64,000 bases of DNA from contig NZ_CP093341.1 in the NCBI RefSeq assembly GCF_022637455.1, positions 310,001 through 374,000 on the forward strand, given 5' to 3'. Positions within the stretch are counted from its first letter, which is position 1, and the number at the start of each line of letters is the position of its first letter. The notes under the pieces are model-generated. The model was not told where the DNA came from. It ran no database searches and saw nothing but the letters and a program-made list of their open reading frames with translations. Shown here one piece after another: positions 18,316-27,669 of this stretch. The position numbers were made by a program, and so were the translations under genes. The stretch is from Lysobacter sp. S4-A87 (GTDB lineage: Bacteria; Pseudomonadota; Gammaproteobacteria; Xanthomonadales; Xanthomonadaceae).

Positions 18316-19350
18316 TTACGCGACGACGCCCTGGGGAAGCTGCATCGTGATGCAATGCAGGCTGCCGTTTTGCCAGATCAGCGACCGGCAAGGCACGGGG
18401 ACGATCTCGCGGTCCGGGAACGCCTGGGCCAGCACGGCCTGGGCACGGCCGTCGGCTTCGTCGCCGTAGGCCGGCATCAGCACCGCGCCGTTGACGATGA
18501 GGAAGTTGGCGTAACTGGCGGCCAGTCGACGGCCTTCGTCGACGATGGGCTTGGCCCACGGCAGCGGGAACAGGCGGTATGGCCGGCCATCGCGCGTACG
18601 CAGCGCAGCCAGTTCGGTGCCCATCGACTGCAACTCGGCGAAATGCGAATCGGCCGGGTCGTCGCAGTCCTGGTAGACGATCGCGTCGCGCGCGGCGAAG
18701 CGGGCGAGGGTGTCGACGTGGGCGTCGGTGTCGTCGCCTTCCAGGTAGCCGTGGTCGAGCCACAGCACGCGTTCCTGCTGCAGCCAGCTGGACAGCTTGC
18801 CGGTCAGGTCTTCGCGAGAGGTCTCCGGATGGCGCTCGTGCAGGCACTGCCAGGTGGTCAGCAGCGTGCCTTCGCCATCGCTGTCGATCGCGCCGCCTTC
18901 CAGTGCAAAATCAACCGGATAGCGTGAACTGTTAACAAACGTCCCAGCATCGTGCAGGCGCTCGACCAGCAGGTCGTCCTGGCTTGCGTCGAACTTGCCG
19001 CCCCATCCGGTGAAGCGGAAATCGAGCAGGCGGAAACCGCCTTCGCGGCGCAGCGTGATCGGGCCGGAGTCGCGCAGCCAGGTGTCGTCGTAGGGAACTT
19101 CGACGAAGCGGACCTGGGTCATGTCGACGCGCGCCGACGACAGGCGGGCGCGCGCATACGCTTCCACATCCTCGTCGGCCACGCAGATGACGGCCGGCTC
19201 GAAGCGGGTGATGGCCGCGACCAGCGCGATGTAGGTCTCCTCGACCTCGCCCAGGCGATCAGCCCAGTCGGTATCGGCGTTCGGCCACGCAATCAGCACC
19301 GCAGACTGGGGTTCCCACTCCGCGGGGAAGCGCAATACAGGTTCGTTCAT
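18316..19350 (-). CDS. aguA: Agmatine deiminase
   Basis: Peptidyl-arginine-deiminase-fold enzyme of 344 aa that converts agmatine to N-carbamoylputrescine and ammonia. Family hallmarks are FPAEWEPQSAVLIAWP at the start, DDTWLRDSGP, FTGWGGKF, LEGGAIDSDGEGT, the catalytic His region (GDDTDAHVDTLARF) and the catalytic Cys C333 in LHCITMQLPQG. ATG 19350 is chosen because the conserved start MNEPVLRFP begins there. The in-frame extension upstream would overlap the next gene. It pairs with aguB about 100 bp downstream, separated by a small palindromic repeat, and supplies putrescine or lets agmatine be used as a nitrogen source. Confidence 0.93.
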   Translation of the reverse strand: MNEPVLRFPAEWEPQSAVLIAWPNADTDWADRLGEVEETYIALVAAITRFEPAVICVADEDVEAYARARLSSARVDMTQVRFVEVPYDDTWLRDSGPITLRREGGFRLLDFRFTGWGGKFDASQDDLLVERLHDAGTFVNSSRYPVDFALEGGAIDSDGEGTLLTTWQCLHERHPETSREDLTGKLSSWLQQERVLWLDHGYLEGDDTDAHVDTLARFAARDAIVYQDCDDPADSHFAELQSMGTELAALRTRDGRPYRLFPLPWAKPIVDEGRRLAASYANFLIVNGAVLMPAYGDEADGRAQAVLAQAFPDREIVPVPCRSLIWQNGSLHCITMQLPQGVVA

Positions 19351-19354
19351 AGCC

Positions 19355-19690
19355 TCAGCGAATGGGGGGCTTCGGGCCGACTTCCTCGGCACTGGCCTTG
19401 TTGGCAACCACGTCGATCACCTTGCTCTTCTCGAAGTACACGGTGAAAGCGGGGTACACCCAACGGTTGATGGCAGGCCACTGGCGCTTCTGGCCGCCCT
19501 GGGATTCAAGCTTTTCGGTCGGTGCGCCGTAGCTGGCTTCGACCTGGGCCATGGTCTGGCCACGGGCCGGCATCGCGGCGCGGTTCTCTTCCTGCACGCG
19601 TTCCACCAGCAGGGTGTCGGCAGCAGCGGTACCGGCCAGGGCCAGCAGTGCGAACAGCGGTACAGCAACGAAACGCTTGTTGACGTTCAC
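19355..19690 (-). CDS. Small secreted SmpA/OmlA-like protein
   Basis: Predicted exported protein of 111 aa. A signal peptide (MNVNKRF, hydrophobic core, cleavage near GTAAA/DTLL) leads to a mature domain with GQTMAQVEASYGAPTEKLES, WPAINRWVYPAFTVYFE and KVIDVV. These match the pattern of SmpA/OmlA/BamE-like beta proteins in which short motifs follow a GMTMAQV segment. No lipobox cysteine is visible, so it should be soluble in the periplasm. GTG 19690 follows GAGGGGG. The stop lies 4 bp before the aguA start, so it may be the first gene of the agu operon. A specific function is unknown. Confidence 0.7.
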   Translation of the reverse strand: MNVNKRFVAVPLFALLALAGTAAADTLLVERVQEENRAAMPARGQTMAQVEASYGAPTEKLESQGGQKRQWPAINRWVYPAFTVYFEKSKVIDVVANKASAEEVGPKPPIR

Positions 19691-19832
19691 GGCGAGCCCC
19701 CTCGGTGGATGAACACGGTCTGGTAAGGCCACGATTGTACGCACAAGCCGTGAACCGGCGGCAGCGCGCCCCCGTCACGTTTTGGCGAATCGACCCGGGC
19801 GGTCGCGGCGGAAAACAGGTAGCCGGCCACAG

Positions 19833-19858
19833 AAAAGGCCGCCTTGCGGCGGCCTTTT
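19833..19858 (-). terminator. Rho-independent terminator of rpmJ
   Basis: A perfect 11-bp stem, AAAAGGCCGCC (19833-19843) with GGCGGCCTTTT (19848-19858), and a 4-nt loop lies 25 bp after the L36 stop on the minus strand. The arm ends in TTTT, so it fits an intrinsic terminator in either direction. Confidence 0.85.
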
Positions 19859-19883
19859 GACTTGCACGGCGTTGCCGGGCTTC

Positions 19884-20009
19884 TTAGCGCTGACGCGCCT
19901 TGAAACGCGGGTTCGACTTGCAGATCACGAAGACCTTGCCACGGCGGCGGACGACCTTGCAGTCGCGGTGACGGGCCTTCGCCGACTTCAGAGAGGACAG
20001 GACCTTCAT
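19884..20009 (-). CDS. rpmJ: 50S ribosomal protein L36, cysteine-poor (YkgO-like) form
   Basis: Small basic ribosomal protein of 41 aa starting [11 protein letters not shown] and ending NPRFKARQR. The sequence follows the longer L36 form (E. coli YkgO type), not the 38-aa zinc-ribbon form. It has only two cysteines (RDCK and VICK), so the four-ligand zinc site is absent. It is a single-gene unit with its own promoter upstream and a strong terminator. In bacteria that have both forms, the zinc-free one is used when zinc is scarce. Many Xanthomonadaceae appear to carry only this one, but whether a second copy exists cannot be judged from the window. Confidence 0.93.
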   Translation of the reverse strand: MKVLSSLKSAKARHRDCKVVRRRGKVFVICKSNPRFKARQR

Positions 20010-20050
20010 GACAGACTCCGGCAAACGGTGATTAAAGAACGAAGCCCGCG

Positions 20051-20080
20051 ATTGTAACGGCTAATTCCTTCCCCGATCAA
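20051..20080 (-). promoter_or_regulatory. Probable sigma-70 promoter of rpmJ
   Basis: Reading the minus strand, TTGATC (20080-20075) and TACAAT (20056-20051) are separated by 18 bp. The predicted start site is about 35 bp before the rpmJ ATG. Confidence 0.5.
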
Positions 20081-20184
20081 GCGCTTGCAGCAAAAAAGTT
20101 CAACAGGGGGCGAACACGCGGGCGAGACGGGGCGAAATGGGCGGACAAGAGCCAGGTTCGGCCGGCTCACCTCATAATGTTCGC

Positions 20185-20871
20185 ATGAATAGCCCAGACC
20201 CCCATACCAGCATTCCCGTCCTGACCATCGACGGGCCTTCGGGCTCCGGAAAGGGCACCATCAGCCGCCTCGTCTCCCAGCAACTGGGCTGGCATTACCT
20301 CGATTCGGGCGCCCTGTACCGGGCGGTCGGCGTGGCCGCCGGCTGGGCCGACCTGGACCTGGCTGACCCCGCCGCCCTGGTCCGCTGCACCTTCGATACC
20401 CGCATCGGCTTCCGCGACGACCCCTCGGGCGAGCTGCGGGTGCTGGTCAACGATATCGACGCCACCGACGAGCTGCGCACCGAAACCGCCGGGGCGGCCG
20501 CTTCGGCCATTGCCGCGATCCCCGAGGTGCGGGCCGCCCTGAAGGACCGCCAGCGCGCCTTCCGCCAGGCCCCGGGGCTGGTCGCGGACGGCCGTGACAT
20601 GGGTACGGTCATCTTCCCGGACGCCCCCTTCAAGGTGTTCCTGACCGCCAGCGCCGAAGAAAGAGCGGAAAGGCGCTATAAGCAGTTGAAAGACAAGGGG
20701 GTTTCGGTTAGTTTAGATGGTCTGCTGCGGGAGATCCTTGCCCGCGACGCCCGCGATGCCAGTCGCGCGGTGGCTCCGTTGCGCCCGGCCGATGACGCCG
20801 TTCGCATCGATACCACCGGCCTTGGCATCGAGGCGGTCGTCGAGCGTGTGCTGCAACTGGTGACGCCATAA
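20185..20871 (+). CDS. cmk: Cytidylate kinase
   Basis: Nucleotide kinase of 228 aa that phosphorylates CMP and dCMP in pyrimidine metabolism. The P-loop GPSGSGKGT lies near residue 14, followed by [11 protein letters not shown] (CMP binding), the NMP-binding insert, [32 protein letters not shown] (LID and Arg residues) and a C-terminal [17 protein letters not shown] 20185 gives the usual family start. An in-frame upstream ATG would add 16 unrelated residues. The cmk-rpsA-ihfB order is widely conserved in gammaproteobacteria. Confidence 0.95.
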   Translation: MNSPDPHTSIPVLTIDGPSGSGKGTISRLVSQQLGWHYLDSGALYRAVGVAAGWADLDLADPAALVRCTFDTRIGFRDDPSGELRVLVNDIDATDELRTETAGAAASAIAAIPEVRAALKDRQRAFRQAPGLVADGRDMGTVIFPDAPFKVFLTASAEERAERRYKQLKDKGVSVSLDGLLREILARDARDASRAVAPLRPADDAVRIDTTGLGIEAVVERVLQLVTP

Positions 20872-21084
20872 AGCGTCGTTGATTGCAGTCGCGTTGAACG
20901 AACGTGGCAGGACGATGTTGCAAACCAAACGCCATCGCAATCCCGCGATGGTCAATCAACCAACACATGGCGTGGCTCCATCGCGCCACATAACGGGTGG
21001 GTCGACCACGTGCTGCTTGAAGTCATCCGACGTGGATGGCCATGACAGCCGGTGCGGCCCGTGTGTTCAACAGAGTATTTTTCA
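20872..21084 (+). promoter_or_regulatory. Leader region of rpsA with stem-loops
   Basis: The 213 bp between cmk and rpsA holds self-complementary segments, for example CCATCGC (20932-20938) with GCGATGG (20945-20951) and GTGGC (20972-20976) with GCCAC (20985-20989). No open frame of note is present. In gammaproteobacteria the rpsA leader commonly folds into stem-loops bound by S1 for autoregulation, and the start here lacks a strong Shine-Dalgarno sequence, which fits that model. Confidence 0.4.
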
Positions 21085-22773
21085 ATGACCGAATCATTTG
21101 CCGAGCTGTTCGAACAAAGCCAGACCAATCTGGCCAAGCTGAAGCCGGGCGCAATCGTCACCGGTGTTGTCGTGGAAGTCCGCGGCGACGTCGTGGTGAT
21201 CAACGCCGGCCTGAAGTCCGAAGGCATCGTGCCGATCGAACAGTTCCGTAACGACGCGGGCGAGATCGACGTGGCCGTGGGCGACGAAGTCAAGGTCGCA
21301 CTCGACTCGATCGAGAACGGCTTCGGCGAGACCGTCCTGTCGCGCGAGAAGGCCAAGCGCGCCATGGTGTGGGACGAACTCGAGCAGGCGCTCGAGAAGA
21401 ACGAGACCATCACCGGCCGCATCAGCGGCAAGGTCAAGGGCGGCTTCACCGTCGACATCAAGGACGTGCGCGGCTTCCTGCCGGGCTCCCTGGTCGACGT
21501 GCGTCCGGTGCGCGACTCCGCGTATCTCGAAGGCAAGGAGCTTGAGTTCAAGCTCATCAAGCTCGATCGCAAGCGCAACAACATCGTCGTCTCCCGCCGT
21601 GCGGTGGTCGAGAGCGAGTACAGCGTCGAGCGCGAGCAGCTGCTCGAGAAGCTGCAGGAAGGCGCGATCCTCAAGGGCGTCGTCAAGAACCTCACCGATT
21701 ACGGTGCGTTCGTCGACCTGGGCGGCATCGATGGCCTGCTGCACATCACCGACATGGCGTGGAAGCGCGTGCGTCACCCGTCGGAAGTCGTGGAAGTCGG
21801 CCAGGAGCTGGACGTCCGCGTGCTCAAGTACGACCGCGAGCGCAACCGCGTCAGCCTCGGCCTGAAGCAGCTGGGCGAGGATCCGTGGGACAACATCGCA
21901 CGTCGCTACCCGGCCAACACCCGCGTGTTCGGCAAGGTCTCCAACGTCACCGATTACGGCGCGTTCGTCGAGATCGAGCCGGGCGTGGAAGGCCTGGTGC
22001 ACGTGTCCGAGATGGATTGGACCAACAAGAACGTCAACCCGTCCAAGATCGTGCAGGTCGGTGACGAGGTTCAGGTCATGGTCCTGGACGTCGACGAGGA
22101 GCGTCGCCGCATCTCGCTGGGCATGAAGCAGGTCACCAGCAACCCGTGGGAAACCTTCGCCGCCATCCACAAGAAGGGCGACAAGGTTTCGGGCCAGATC
22201 AAGTCGATCACCGACTTCGGCATCTTCATCGGCCTGGACGGCGGTATCGATGGCCTGGTCCACCTGTCCGACCTGAGCTGGGCAACCACCGGTGAAGACG
22301 TGGTCCGCAACTTCAAGAAGGGCGACAACCTGGAAGCCGTCGTGCTTGCCGTCGATCCGGAGCGCGAGCGCATCAGCCTGGGCGTCAAGCAGCTTGAGCA
22401 GGACCCGATGGGCCAGTACGTGGCGACCAACGCCAAGGGCTCGATCGTCAAGGGCAAGGTCAAGGAAGTCGACGCCAAGGGTGCGACCATCGAGCTCGAC
22501 AATGGCGTGGAAGGCTATGTGGCCGCCCGCGACATCGCCAAGGAGCGCGTCGAGGATGCTTCGCAGTACCTCAAGGTTGGCCAGGAAGTCGAAGCCAAGA
22601 TCATCGGCACGGACCGCAAGGGCCGTTCGATGCAGCTGTCGATCAAGGCCAAGGACGAAGCCGAGCAGCAGGAGGCGCTGGCGGACTACAACCGCTCGTC
22701 GTCCGATGCTTCCAGCGGCACGACCAAGCTGGGCGCGCTGCTGCGCGAGCAGCTGGGCAACAAGTCCGAGTAA
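21085..22773 (+). CDS. rpsA: 30S ribosomal protein S1
   Basis: RNA-binding ribosomal protein of 562 aa with six S1 (OB-fold) domains, close to the E. coli length (557). The later domains show repeated motifs: [43 protein letters not shown] and [25 protein letters not shown] 21085 begins [12 protein letters not shown], the conserved start. An in-frame ATG upstream would add 11 residues of leader. There is no good Shine-Dalgarno sequence, as is typical for rpsA. It lies between cmk and ihfB and is followed by its own terminator. S1 recruits mRNAs with structured or weak initiation regions. Confidence 0.97.
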   Translation: MTESFAELFEQSQTNLAKLKPGAIVTGVVVEVRGDVVVINAGLKSEGIVPIEQFRNDAGEIDVAVGDEVKVALDSIENGFGETVLSREKAKRAMVWDELEQALEKNETITGRISGKVKGGFTVDIKDVRGFLPGSLVDVRPVRDSAYLEGKELEFKLIKLDRKRNNIVVSRRAVVESEYSVEREQLLEKLQEGAILKGVVKNLTDYGAFVDLGGIDGLLHITDMAWKRVRHPSEVVEVGQELDVRVLKYDRERNRVSLGLKQLGEDPWDNIARRYPANTRVFGKVSNVTDYGAFVEIEPGVEGLVHVSEMDWTNKNVNPSKIVQVGDEVQVMVLDVDEERRRISLGMKQVTSNPWETFAAIHKKGDKVSGQIKSITDFGIFIGLDGGIDGLVHLSDLSWATTGEDVVRNFKKGDNLEAVVLAVDPERERISLGVKQLEQDPMGQYVATNAKGSIVKGKVKEVDAKGATIELDNGVEGYVAARDIAKERVEDASQYLKVGQEVEAKIIGTDRKGRSMQLSIKAKDEAEQQEALADYNRSSSDASSGTTKLGALLREQLGNKSE

Positions 22774-22820
22774 TCGAGCTGTATAGAGCCCGGTGGTATT
22801 GAGCTCTAAGTGGTAACCGC

Positions 22821-22856
22821 GAAGGCGGTCCGGCTCGTTCGGACCGCCTTCCTTCT
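22821..22856 (+). terminator. Rho-independent terminator of rpsA
   Basis: A 12-bp perfect stem (22821-22832 with 22840-22851) with a 7-nt loop and a CTTCT tail sits 47 bp after the rpsA stop and 33 bp before ihfB. Confidence 0.75.
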
Positions 22857-22889
22857 AAGCCCGAGCCGTAGCGAGTACCCGTTCCAGCC

Positions 22890-23192
22890 ATGACCAAATC
22901 CGAGCTCATCGAGATCCTTTCGCAACGTCAGGCCCACCTGAAGGGCGAAGACGTGGATCTGGCGGTGAAAGCACTGCTCGAGATGATGGGCGGATCGCTG
23001 TCTGGCGGAGAGCGGATCGAAATCCGCGGATTCGGGAGCTTCTCGCTGCATTACCGTCCGCCTCGCCTGGGTCGCAATCCCAAGACCGGCGAATCGGTTG
23101 CGCTTCCCGGCAAGCATGTGCCGCACTTCAAACCCGGCAAGGAACTGCGCGAGCGCGTCAGCGGCGTGGTGCCGCTCGACGAAGCCGACTGA
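22890..23192 (+). CDS. ihfB: Integration host factor subunit beta
   Basis: DNA-bending nucleoid protein of 100 aa. The HU/IHF fold is evident: [14 protein letters not shown], then a dimer helix, [32 protein letters not shown] with the minor-groove arm and its intercalating proline, then [14 protein letters not shown]. It forms IHF with the alpha subunit, encoded elsewhere. The location after rpsA is the standard place for ihfB. The short acidic tail (VVPLDEAD) is a little longer than in E. coli. Confidence 0.96.
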   Translation: MTKSELIEILSQRQAHLKGEDVDLAVKALLEMMGGSLSGGERIEIRGFGSFSLHYRPPRLGRNPKTGESVALPGKHVPHFKPGKELRERVSGVVPLDEAD

Positions 23193-23288
23193 GACCGTCC
23201 CGGGTCGGCGCGCATCCCGCGTGGCCTACTCAATAACGATGACAGGCCCTAAGCTACCGTTGGTCACCGCGGTCGTCTGGAGGGCTGC

Positions 23289-23561
23289 ATGCGTCTGCTC
23301 CGTTTGCTCATCGCCATCGCCTGTCTGGCCGTCGGTGCCACCATCGGTGCGCTGAACCGTGCGCCCGTGCTGATCGACCTTGGTTTCGCGCGACTGCCCA
23401 GCAACCTGGGCGTGGCGCTGATCGTTGCCGTGCTGCTGGGCGTGCTGATCGGCGGACTGGCCATCAGCGCCAGCGTGGTCCTGCCTTTGCGCCGCCGCCT
23501 GGCCCGTGCCGAACGCCAGATTCCTTCGACCGCTTCACCGACCGCTTCCCCCGGGGCATGA
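23289..23561 (+). CDS. lapA: LapA-family membrane protein (DUF1049)
   Basis: Small inner-membrane protein of 90 aa with two hydrophobic helices (about residues 1-22 and 40-66) around the conserved RAPVLIDLGFARLPSNLGVALIVAVLLGVLIGG, and a basic-to-Ser/Thr tail. It lies 3 bp before lapB, the pairing seen in most gammaproteobacteria, where LapA and LapB help control LPS synthesis through LpxC turnover. The tail is shorter than in E. coli LapA. Its own role is less well defined than that of LapB. Confidence 0.85.
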   Translation: MRLLRLLIAIACLAVGATIGALNRAPVLIDLGFARLPSNLGVALIVAVLLGVLIGGLAISASVVLPLRRRLARAERQIPSTASPTASPGA

Positions 23562-23564
23562 CCA

Positions 23565-24743
23565 ATGGCGTTCATCAGTGAGTGGTTCTGGTTCTTCCTG
23601 CTGTTGCCCATTGCGGCAGTCAGCGGCTGGATCATTGGTCGTCGCGGTGGCGAGCGCCACAGCGACACCCAGGTCAGTCGCCTGTCGACCACCTATTTCC
23701 GCGGCCTGAACTACCTGCTCAACGAGCAGCCAGACAAGGCCATCGAGCTCTTCCTGCACATTGCCGAGCTCGACAAGGACACCTTCGAAACCCAGGTCGC
23801 GCTCGGCCACCTGTTCCGCCGCCGTGGCGAGGTCGACCGTGCCATCCGCCTGCACCAGGCCCTGGTGCAGCGACCCGGCCTGAGCGACCAGCAACGCGTC
23901 CAGGCGCTGCTTGCGCTGGGCGAGGACTACATGCGTTCGGGCCTGCTCGATCGCGCCGAGACGGTGTTCAGTGATCTGGTCTCGCTGGACATGCGCGCTC
24001 CGTTGGCGCTGCGTCACCTGATCGGCATCTACCAGTCCGAGCGTGACTGGGACAAGGCCATCGAGAACGCCCGCCGCTACGAGGAAGCGACCGGCGAGCC
24101 GATGGGCAAGCTGATCGCGCAGTTCGAATGCGAACTCGCCGAGCGCCACCGCGCAGCGGGCGACACCGCCGCGGCACAGGCAGCGGTGAAGCGCGCCTAC
24201 GAGGCCGATGCCAACTCGGTGCGCGCCGGCATGATCGAGGGCAGGCTCGAGGTCGAGGCCGGAAACGATGCCGGTGCGATCCGCGCATTCGAGCGCGTCG
24301 CCCGGGTCGATCCCGATTACCTGCCCGAGATCCTGCCGCCGCTGCTGGCCAGCTACGAGCGCGTCGGTGATGCGCCGGGCGCACGCGCCTTCCTGGCCGA
24401 GATGACCGAACACTACCGCGGCATCTCGCCGGTGCTCGCCCTGACGCGCATGGTCGAGCACGAGGAAGGCGTTCCGGCCGCGCGTGCCTACCTGGCCAGG
24501 CAGCTGAAGGATCGTCCGTCGGTCCGCGGCGAAGCGGCCCTGATCGACCTGACCCTGGCCGAAGGCGCGGACCCCGCAGCGACGCTGCACGACCTCAAGC
24601 ACATCACCGACCAGTTGCTGGTTCGCAACCCCAGCTATCGCTGCAACCGGTGCGGGTTCGGCGCCCGCAGCCACCACTGGCAATGCCCGAGCTGCAAGGA
24701 ATGGGGAACGATCAAGCCACTGCTGAACTACGCGGTGGTCTGA
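23565..24743 (+). CDS. lapB: Lipopolysaccharide assembly protein LapB
   Basis: Inner-membrane TPR protein of 392 aa (YciM). An N-terminal TM helix (about residues 5-23) is followed by TPR repeats (about 35-355) and a rubredoxin-type zinc ribbon at the end (YRCNRCGF, then WQCPSC). In E. coli LapB works with FtsH to degrade LpxC and so sets the amount of LPS. The zinc ribbon cysteines are all present. It overlaps functionally with lapA upstream and is followed after 3 bp by sugar-transferase genes, which links LPS control to polysaccharide synthesis in one transcript. Confidence 0.93.
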   Translation: MAFISEWFWFFLLLPIAAVSGWIIGRRGGERHSDTQVSRLSTTYFRGLNYLLNEQPDKAIELFLHIAELDKDTFETQVALGHLFRRRGEVDRAIRLHQALVQRPGLSDQQRVQALLALGEDYMRSGLLDRAETVFSDLVSLDMRAPLALRHLIGIYQSERDWDKAIENARRYEEATGEPMGKLIAQFECELAERHRAAGDTAAAQAAVKRAYEADANSVRAGMIEGRLEVEAGNDAGAIRAFERVARVDPDYLPEILPPLLASYERVGDAPGARAFLAEMTEHYRGISPVLALTRMVEHEEGVPAARAYLARQLKDRPSVRGEAALIDLTLAEGADPAATLHDLKHITDQLLVRNPSYRCNRCGFGARSHHWQCPSCKEWGTIKPLLNYAVV

Positions 24744-24746
24744 CGC

Positions 24747-25727
24747 ATGCTGCAGTGGTTGTTGATCTATTTCTGCATTGGCGCAGCCGGCACCTGGCTG
24801 GCGCGCCATTACGCCATCAGGCAGTCGCTGATCGACCAGCCCGGCGAGCGACGCAGCCACGACGTCGCCACGCCGCGCGGCGGCGGCATTGCGATCGTGA
24901 TCGCGGTGCTGGTGGCGGCATGTGCCCTGGCGCTGCACCGTCCGGCGGATGCGCCGTTGCTTGCCGCCTTCGGCGTTGGCCTGGTGCTGGTCGCCGGTGT
25001 TGGCTGGCTGGACGACCATCGTCCGCTTTCACCGTGGTGGCGCCTGTTGGTGCACGCCGTTGCTGCAACGTTGTTCGCGCTTGCGGTGGCCGACGTATAC
25101 CAGTCGCCATGGCTGGGGCTGGCTGCGTTCGTGGCGGCGATGACGCTGACCAACGTCTGGAACTTCATGGACGGCATCAATGGCCTGGCTGCCAGCCAGG
25201 CGGCGATGGCGGCGGCGGGGCTCGCGGCGATTGCCGGAGGTACCTGGGGCCTGCTGGGTCTGGCGGTGGCCGCGGCCTGCGCCGGCTTCCTGCCCTTCAA
25301 TTTTCCGCGCGCGAGAATTTTTCTCGGAGACGTGGGTAGCGGGGCCATAGGATTCTGTCTGTCGGCGCTTGCCGTGGTGGCGGGCGCCCGTCTCGGAGAG
25401 CGTTCCTGGGTGGTGTTGTTGCCGTTGTCGGTGTTCCTGGTCGACGCCAGCCTGACACTGTCGCGGCGCCTGCTGCGTGGCGAGCGCTGGTGGACTCCGC
25501 ATACCCAGCACGCCTACCAGGTCTGGGCTCGCCGGGTCGGTCATGTCCGGGTCACCCTCGCTTGTACGGGGGGCACGGCAGCAGCCCTGGTGGCGACTTT
25601 CTGGCTTGCGTCACAGGCTGGTGCGGCCTTCATCACCGGTATCACACTCGCGTGGTATACCTGCTGCGCTTTTTTATGGGTCGGGCTGCAAAAGGCCGGG
25701 ACTTCCCGGGCTCCGACTTCAAATTGA
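24747..25727 (+). CDS. Undecaprenyl-phosphate sugar-1-phosphate transferase (glycosyltransferase 4, WecA/WbpL type)
   Basis: Polytopic inner-membrane enzyme of 326 aa in the MraY/WecA/WbpL family, which transfers a sugar-1-phosphate from a UDP-sugar to undecaprenyl phosphate and so starts O-antigen or capsule repeat synthesis. Visible motifs are RRSHDVATPRGGGIAI near residue 35, GWLDDH (metal-binding aspartates), NVWNFMDGINGLAA and ARIFLGDVGSGAIGF. About ten hydrophobic segments are seen. The next gene encodes a UDP-sugar dehydratase, which suggests a 6-deoxy-HexNAc substrate. Shorter WbpL/WbcO homologues match better than MraY. The exact sugar is unknown. Confidence 0.85.
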   Translation: MLQWLLIYFCIGAAGTWLARHYAIRQSLIDQPGERRSHDVATPRGGGIAIVIAVLVAACALALHRPADAPLLAAFGVGLVLVAGVGWLDDHRPLSPWWRLLVHAVAATLFALAVADVYQSPWLGLAAFVAAMTLTNVWNFMDGINGLAASQAAMAAAGLAAIAGGTWGLLGLAVAAACAGFLPFNFPRARIFLGDVGSGAIGFCLSALAVVAGARLGERSWVVLLPLSVFLVDASLTLSRRLLRGERWWTPHTQHAYQVWARRVGHVRVTLACTGGTAAALVATFWLASQAGAAFITGITLAWYTCCAFLWVGLQKAGTSRAPTSN

Positions 25728-25758
25728 TTCAGGTTTGCATCCAGAAGAGGGGCATGGA

Positions 25759-27669
25759 ATGAGCTCATGGCGTGATCGTTTGAAGAGTGGCCTGCCGCGC
25801 CTTGCGGTGGTCGCCCACGATCTCGCAATGGTGTGGGTCGTCTGGCAAGCCCTGCATCGACTGCGCTGGGGCATTGAAGCCAATGCGCCGGCCATTCCGC
25901 TCTGGTCGGCAGAAATCATGCTCGTGCTGGCGGCCCAGGGCCTGGTGTTCTGGCAGGTCGGTCTGTATCGCGGCCTGTGGCGGTTCGCAGGCGTCCCCGA
26001 TCTGTGGAACATCCTGAAGGCATCGATCCTGGGCCTGTTCGCGATCGTGCTGGGCCTGTTCCTGTACAACCGGCTCGACAGCGTGCCGCGTACGGTGCTG
26101 GTCCTCTATCCGCTGGTTCTGATGGGCATGCTCGGTGCGCCCCGCCTGATGTACCGGGCCTGGAAGGACAGCCGCGTGGATTCGTTCGGGGGCAACTCGG
26201 TCCGGATCCTCATCCTCGGCGCCGGCCATGCCGGCGAAGCGCTGGTCCGCGACCTGCGTCGCTCGGGCACCTACCAGCCGGTGGGATTCCTCGACGATGC
26301 TGCGCGCCTGCGTGGCAGCAAGGTCCAGGGCGTGCCGGTGCTCGGCCGCGTCCAGGACGTGGCAGAAATTGCCCGTGAAACGGCAGCCAAGCTGCTGGTC
26401 ATCGCAATGCCGGCGGCCGATGCCAATGCGCTGCAGCGCGTGGTGGTGTCGTGCGAACGCACCGGCCTGCCGTTCCGGATGGTGCCCAAGCTGCAGGACG
26501 TGCTGGAAGGCCGTTCGCTGCCCGGCGAGCTCAAGGAGGTCGCGATCGAGGACCTGCTTGGCCGCAAGCCGGTCATGCCCGACTGGAAGGCGATCCGTGC
26601 CTGGCTGGGGTCGCGTTCGGTGCTGGTCACCGGTGCCGGCGGCTCCATCGGTTCGGAGCTTTGCCGGCAGTGCGCGCGTCATGGCGCCCGCCGCATCACC
26701 CTGATCGAGATCGACGAACTCGCGCTGACCACGACCGAAGCTGCGTTGCGTCGTGACTTCCCGGACCTGGAATACGTCGCCATCCTCGGCGACTGCGGCG
26801 ACCCGGCCGTTATCGCGTACGCCCTGTCGCGTGCCGAACCCGATGCGGTGTTCCATGCCGCGGCCTACAAGCAGGTCCCGCTGCTGGAGCTGCAGTTGCG
26901 CGAAGCGGTGCGCAACAACGTGCTGTCGACCGAGACGGTCGCGCGCGCGTGCCGCGGCGCCGGCGTCGGCACGTTCGTGCTGATCTCCACCGACAAGGCG
27001 GTCGATCCGGTCAATGTGCTCGGCGCGACCAAGCGCCTGGCCGAGATGTCCTGCCAGGCCTTGGCCGACCAGCGTTCGACGCGCTTTGTCACAGTGCGCT
27101 TCGGCAACGTGCTCGATTCGGCCGGCAGCGTGGTGCCGCTGTTCCGCGAGCAGATCCGCGCCGGTGGTCCGGTCACGGTCACCGACCCTGAAGTCACGCG
27201 CTTCTTCATGACCATCCCCGAGGCCTGCCAGCTGATCCTGCAGGCGTCGGCGATCGGCACGCACGAGGCGATCTACACGCTCGACATGGGCGAGCCGGTG
27301 CCGATCAGGCTGCTCGCCGAGCAGATGATCCGTCTGGCCGGCAAGCATCCCGGTCGCGATATCGCCGTCGTCTATACCGGCCTGCGCCCCGGCGAGAAAC
27401 TGCACGAAACGCTGTTCCATGCAGACGAACGCTATCGCCAGACCGCGCACCCGAAGATCCTGCAGGCAGAGCCGCGCGACGTTTCGCCCACGCATATCGA
27501 GAACGCAGTGGCGCAACTGCGCGAGGCCTCGGTTCGCTATGATCTCGACGCGCTCAGCCACCTGTTGCGAAGTGCGGTTCCCGAGTTCCAGCCGGTAGGC
27601 GCACATCCGGATTACCAGGAATCGGCCACGGTGGTCGCGTTTCCCGCTCGTAATGCAAGGAAGATTTGA
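25759..27669 (+). CDS. Membrane-bound UDP-GlcNAc 4,6-dehydratase, WbpM/PglF type
   Basis: Nucleotide-sugar dehydratase of 636 aa. Four hydrophobic helices (about residues 1-130) anchor it. A first Rossmann-like domain (ILGAGHAGEAL near residue 153) is followed by the SDR catalytic domain with GAGGSIGSEL near residue 292, then STDKAVDPVNVLGATKR, where the usual catalytic Tyr is replaced, as in WbpM/FlaA1-type enzymes. It probably makes a UDP-4-keto-6-deoxy-HexNAc for O-antigen (QuiNAc/FucNAc pathways). ATG 25759 is used because AGAGGGGC lies before it. The gene follows the GT4 transferase by 31 bp and its stop overlaps galU. Confidence 0.88.
   Translation: MSSWRDRLKSGLPRLAVVAHDLAMVWVVWQALHRLRWGIEANAPAIPLWSAEIMLVLAAQGLVFWQVGLYRGLWRFAGVPDLWNILKASILGLFAIVLGLFLYNRLDSVPRTVLVLYPLVLMGMLGAPRLMYRAWKDSRVDSFGGNSVRILILGAGHAGEALVRDLRRSGTYQPVGFLDDAARLRGSKVQGVPVLGRVQDVAEIARETAAKLLVIAMPAADANALQRVVVSCERTGLPFRMVPKLQDVLEGRSLPGELKEVAIEDLLGRKPVMPDWKAIRAWLGSRSVLVTGAGGSIGSELCRQCARHGARRITLIEIDELALTTTEAALRRDFPDLEYVAILGDCGDPAVIAYALSRAEPDAVFHAAAYKQVPLLELQLREAVRNNVLSTETVARACRGAGVGTFVLISTDKAVDPVNVLGATKRLAEMSCQALADQRSTRFVTVRFGNVLDSAGSVVPLFREQIRAGGPVTVTDPEVTRFFMTIPEACQLILQASAIGTHEAIYTLDMGEPVPIRLLAEQMIRLAGKHPGRDIAVVYTGLRPGEKLHETLFHADERYRQTAHPKILQAEPRDVSPTHIENAVAQLREASVRYDLDALSHLLRSAVPEFQPVGAHPDYQESATVVAFPARNARKI

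Noticed and set aside
25490-25762. Ninety-codon frame overlapping the start of the WbpM-type gene
   Set aside because: It is a shifted frame of the glycosyltransferase gene. Its product has no membrane pattern or motif.
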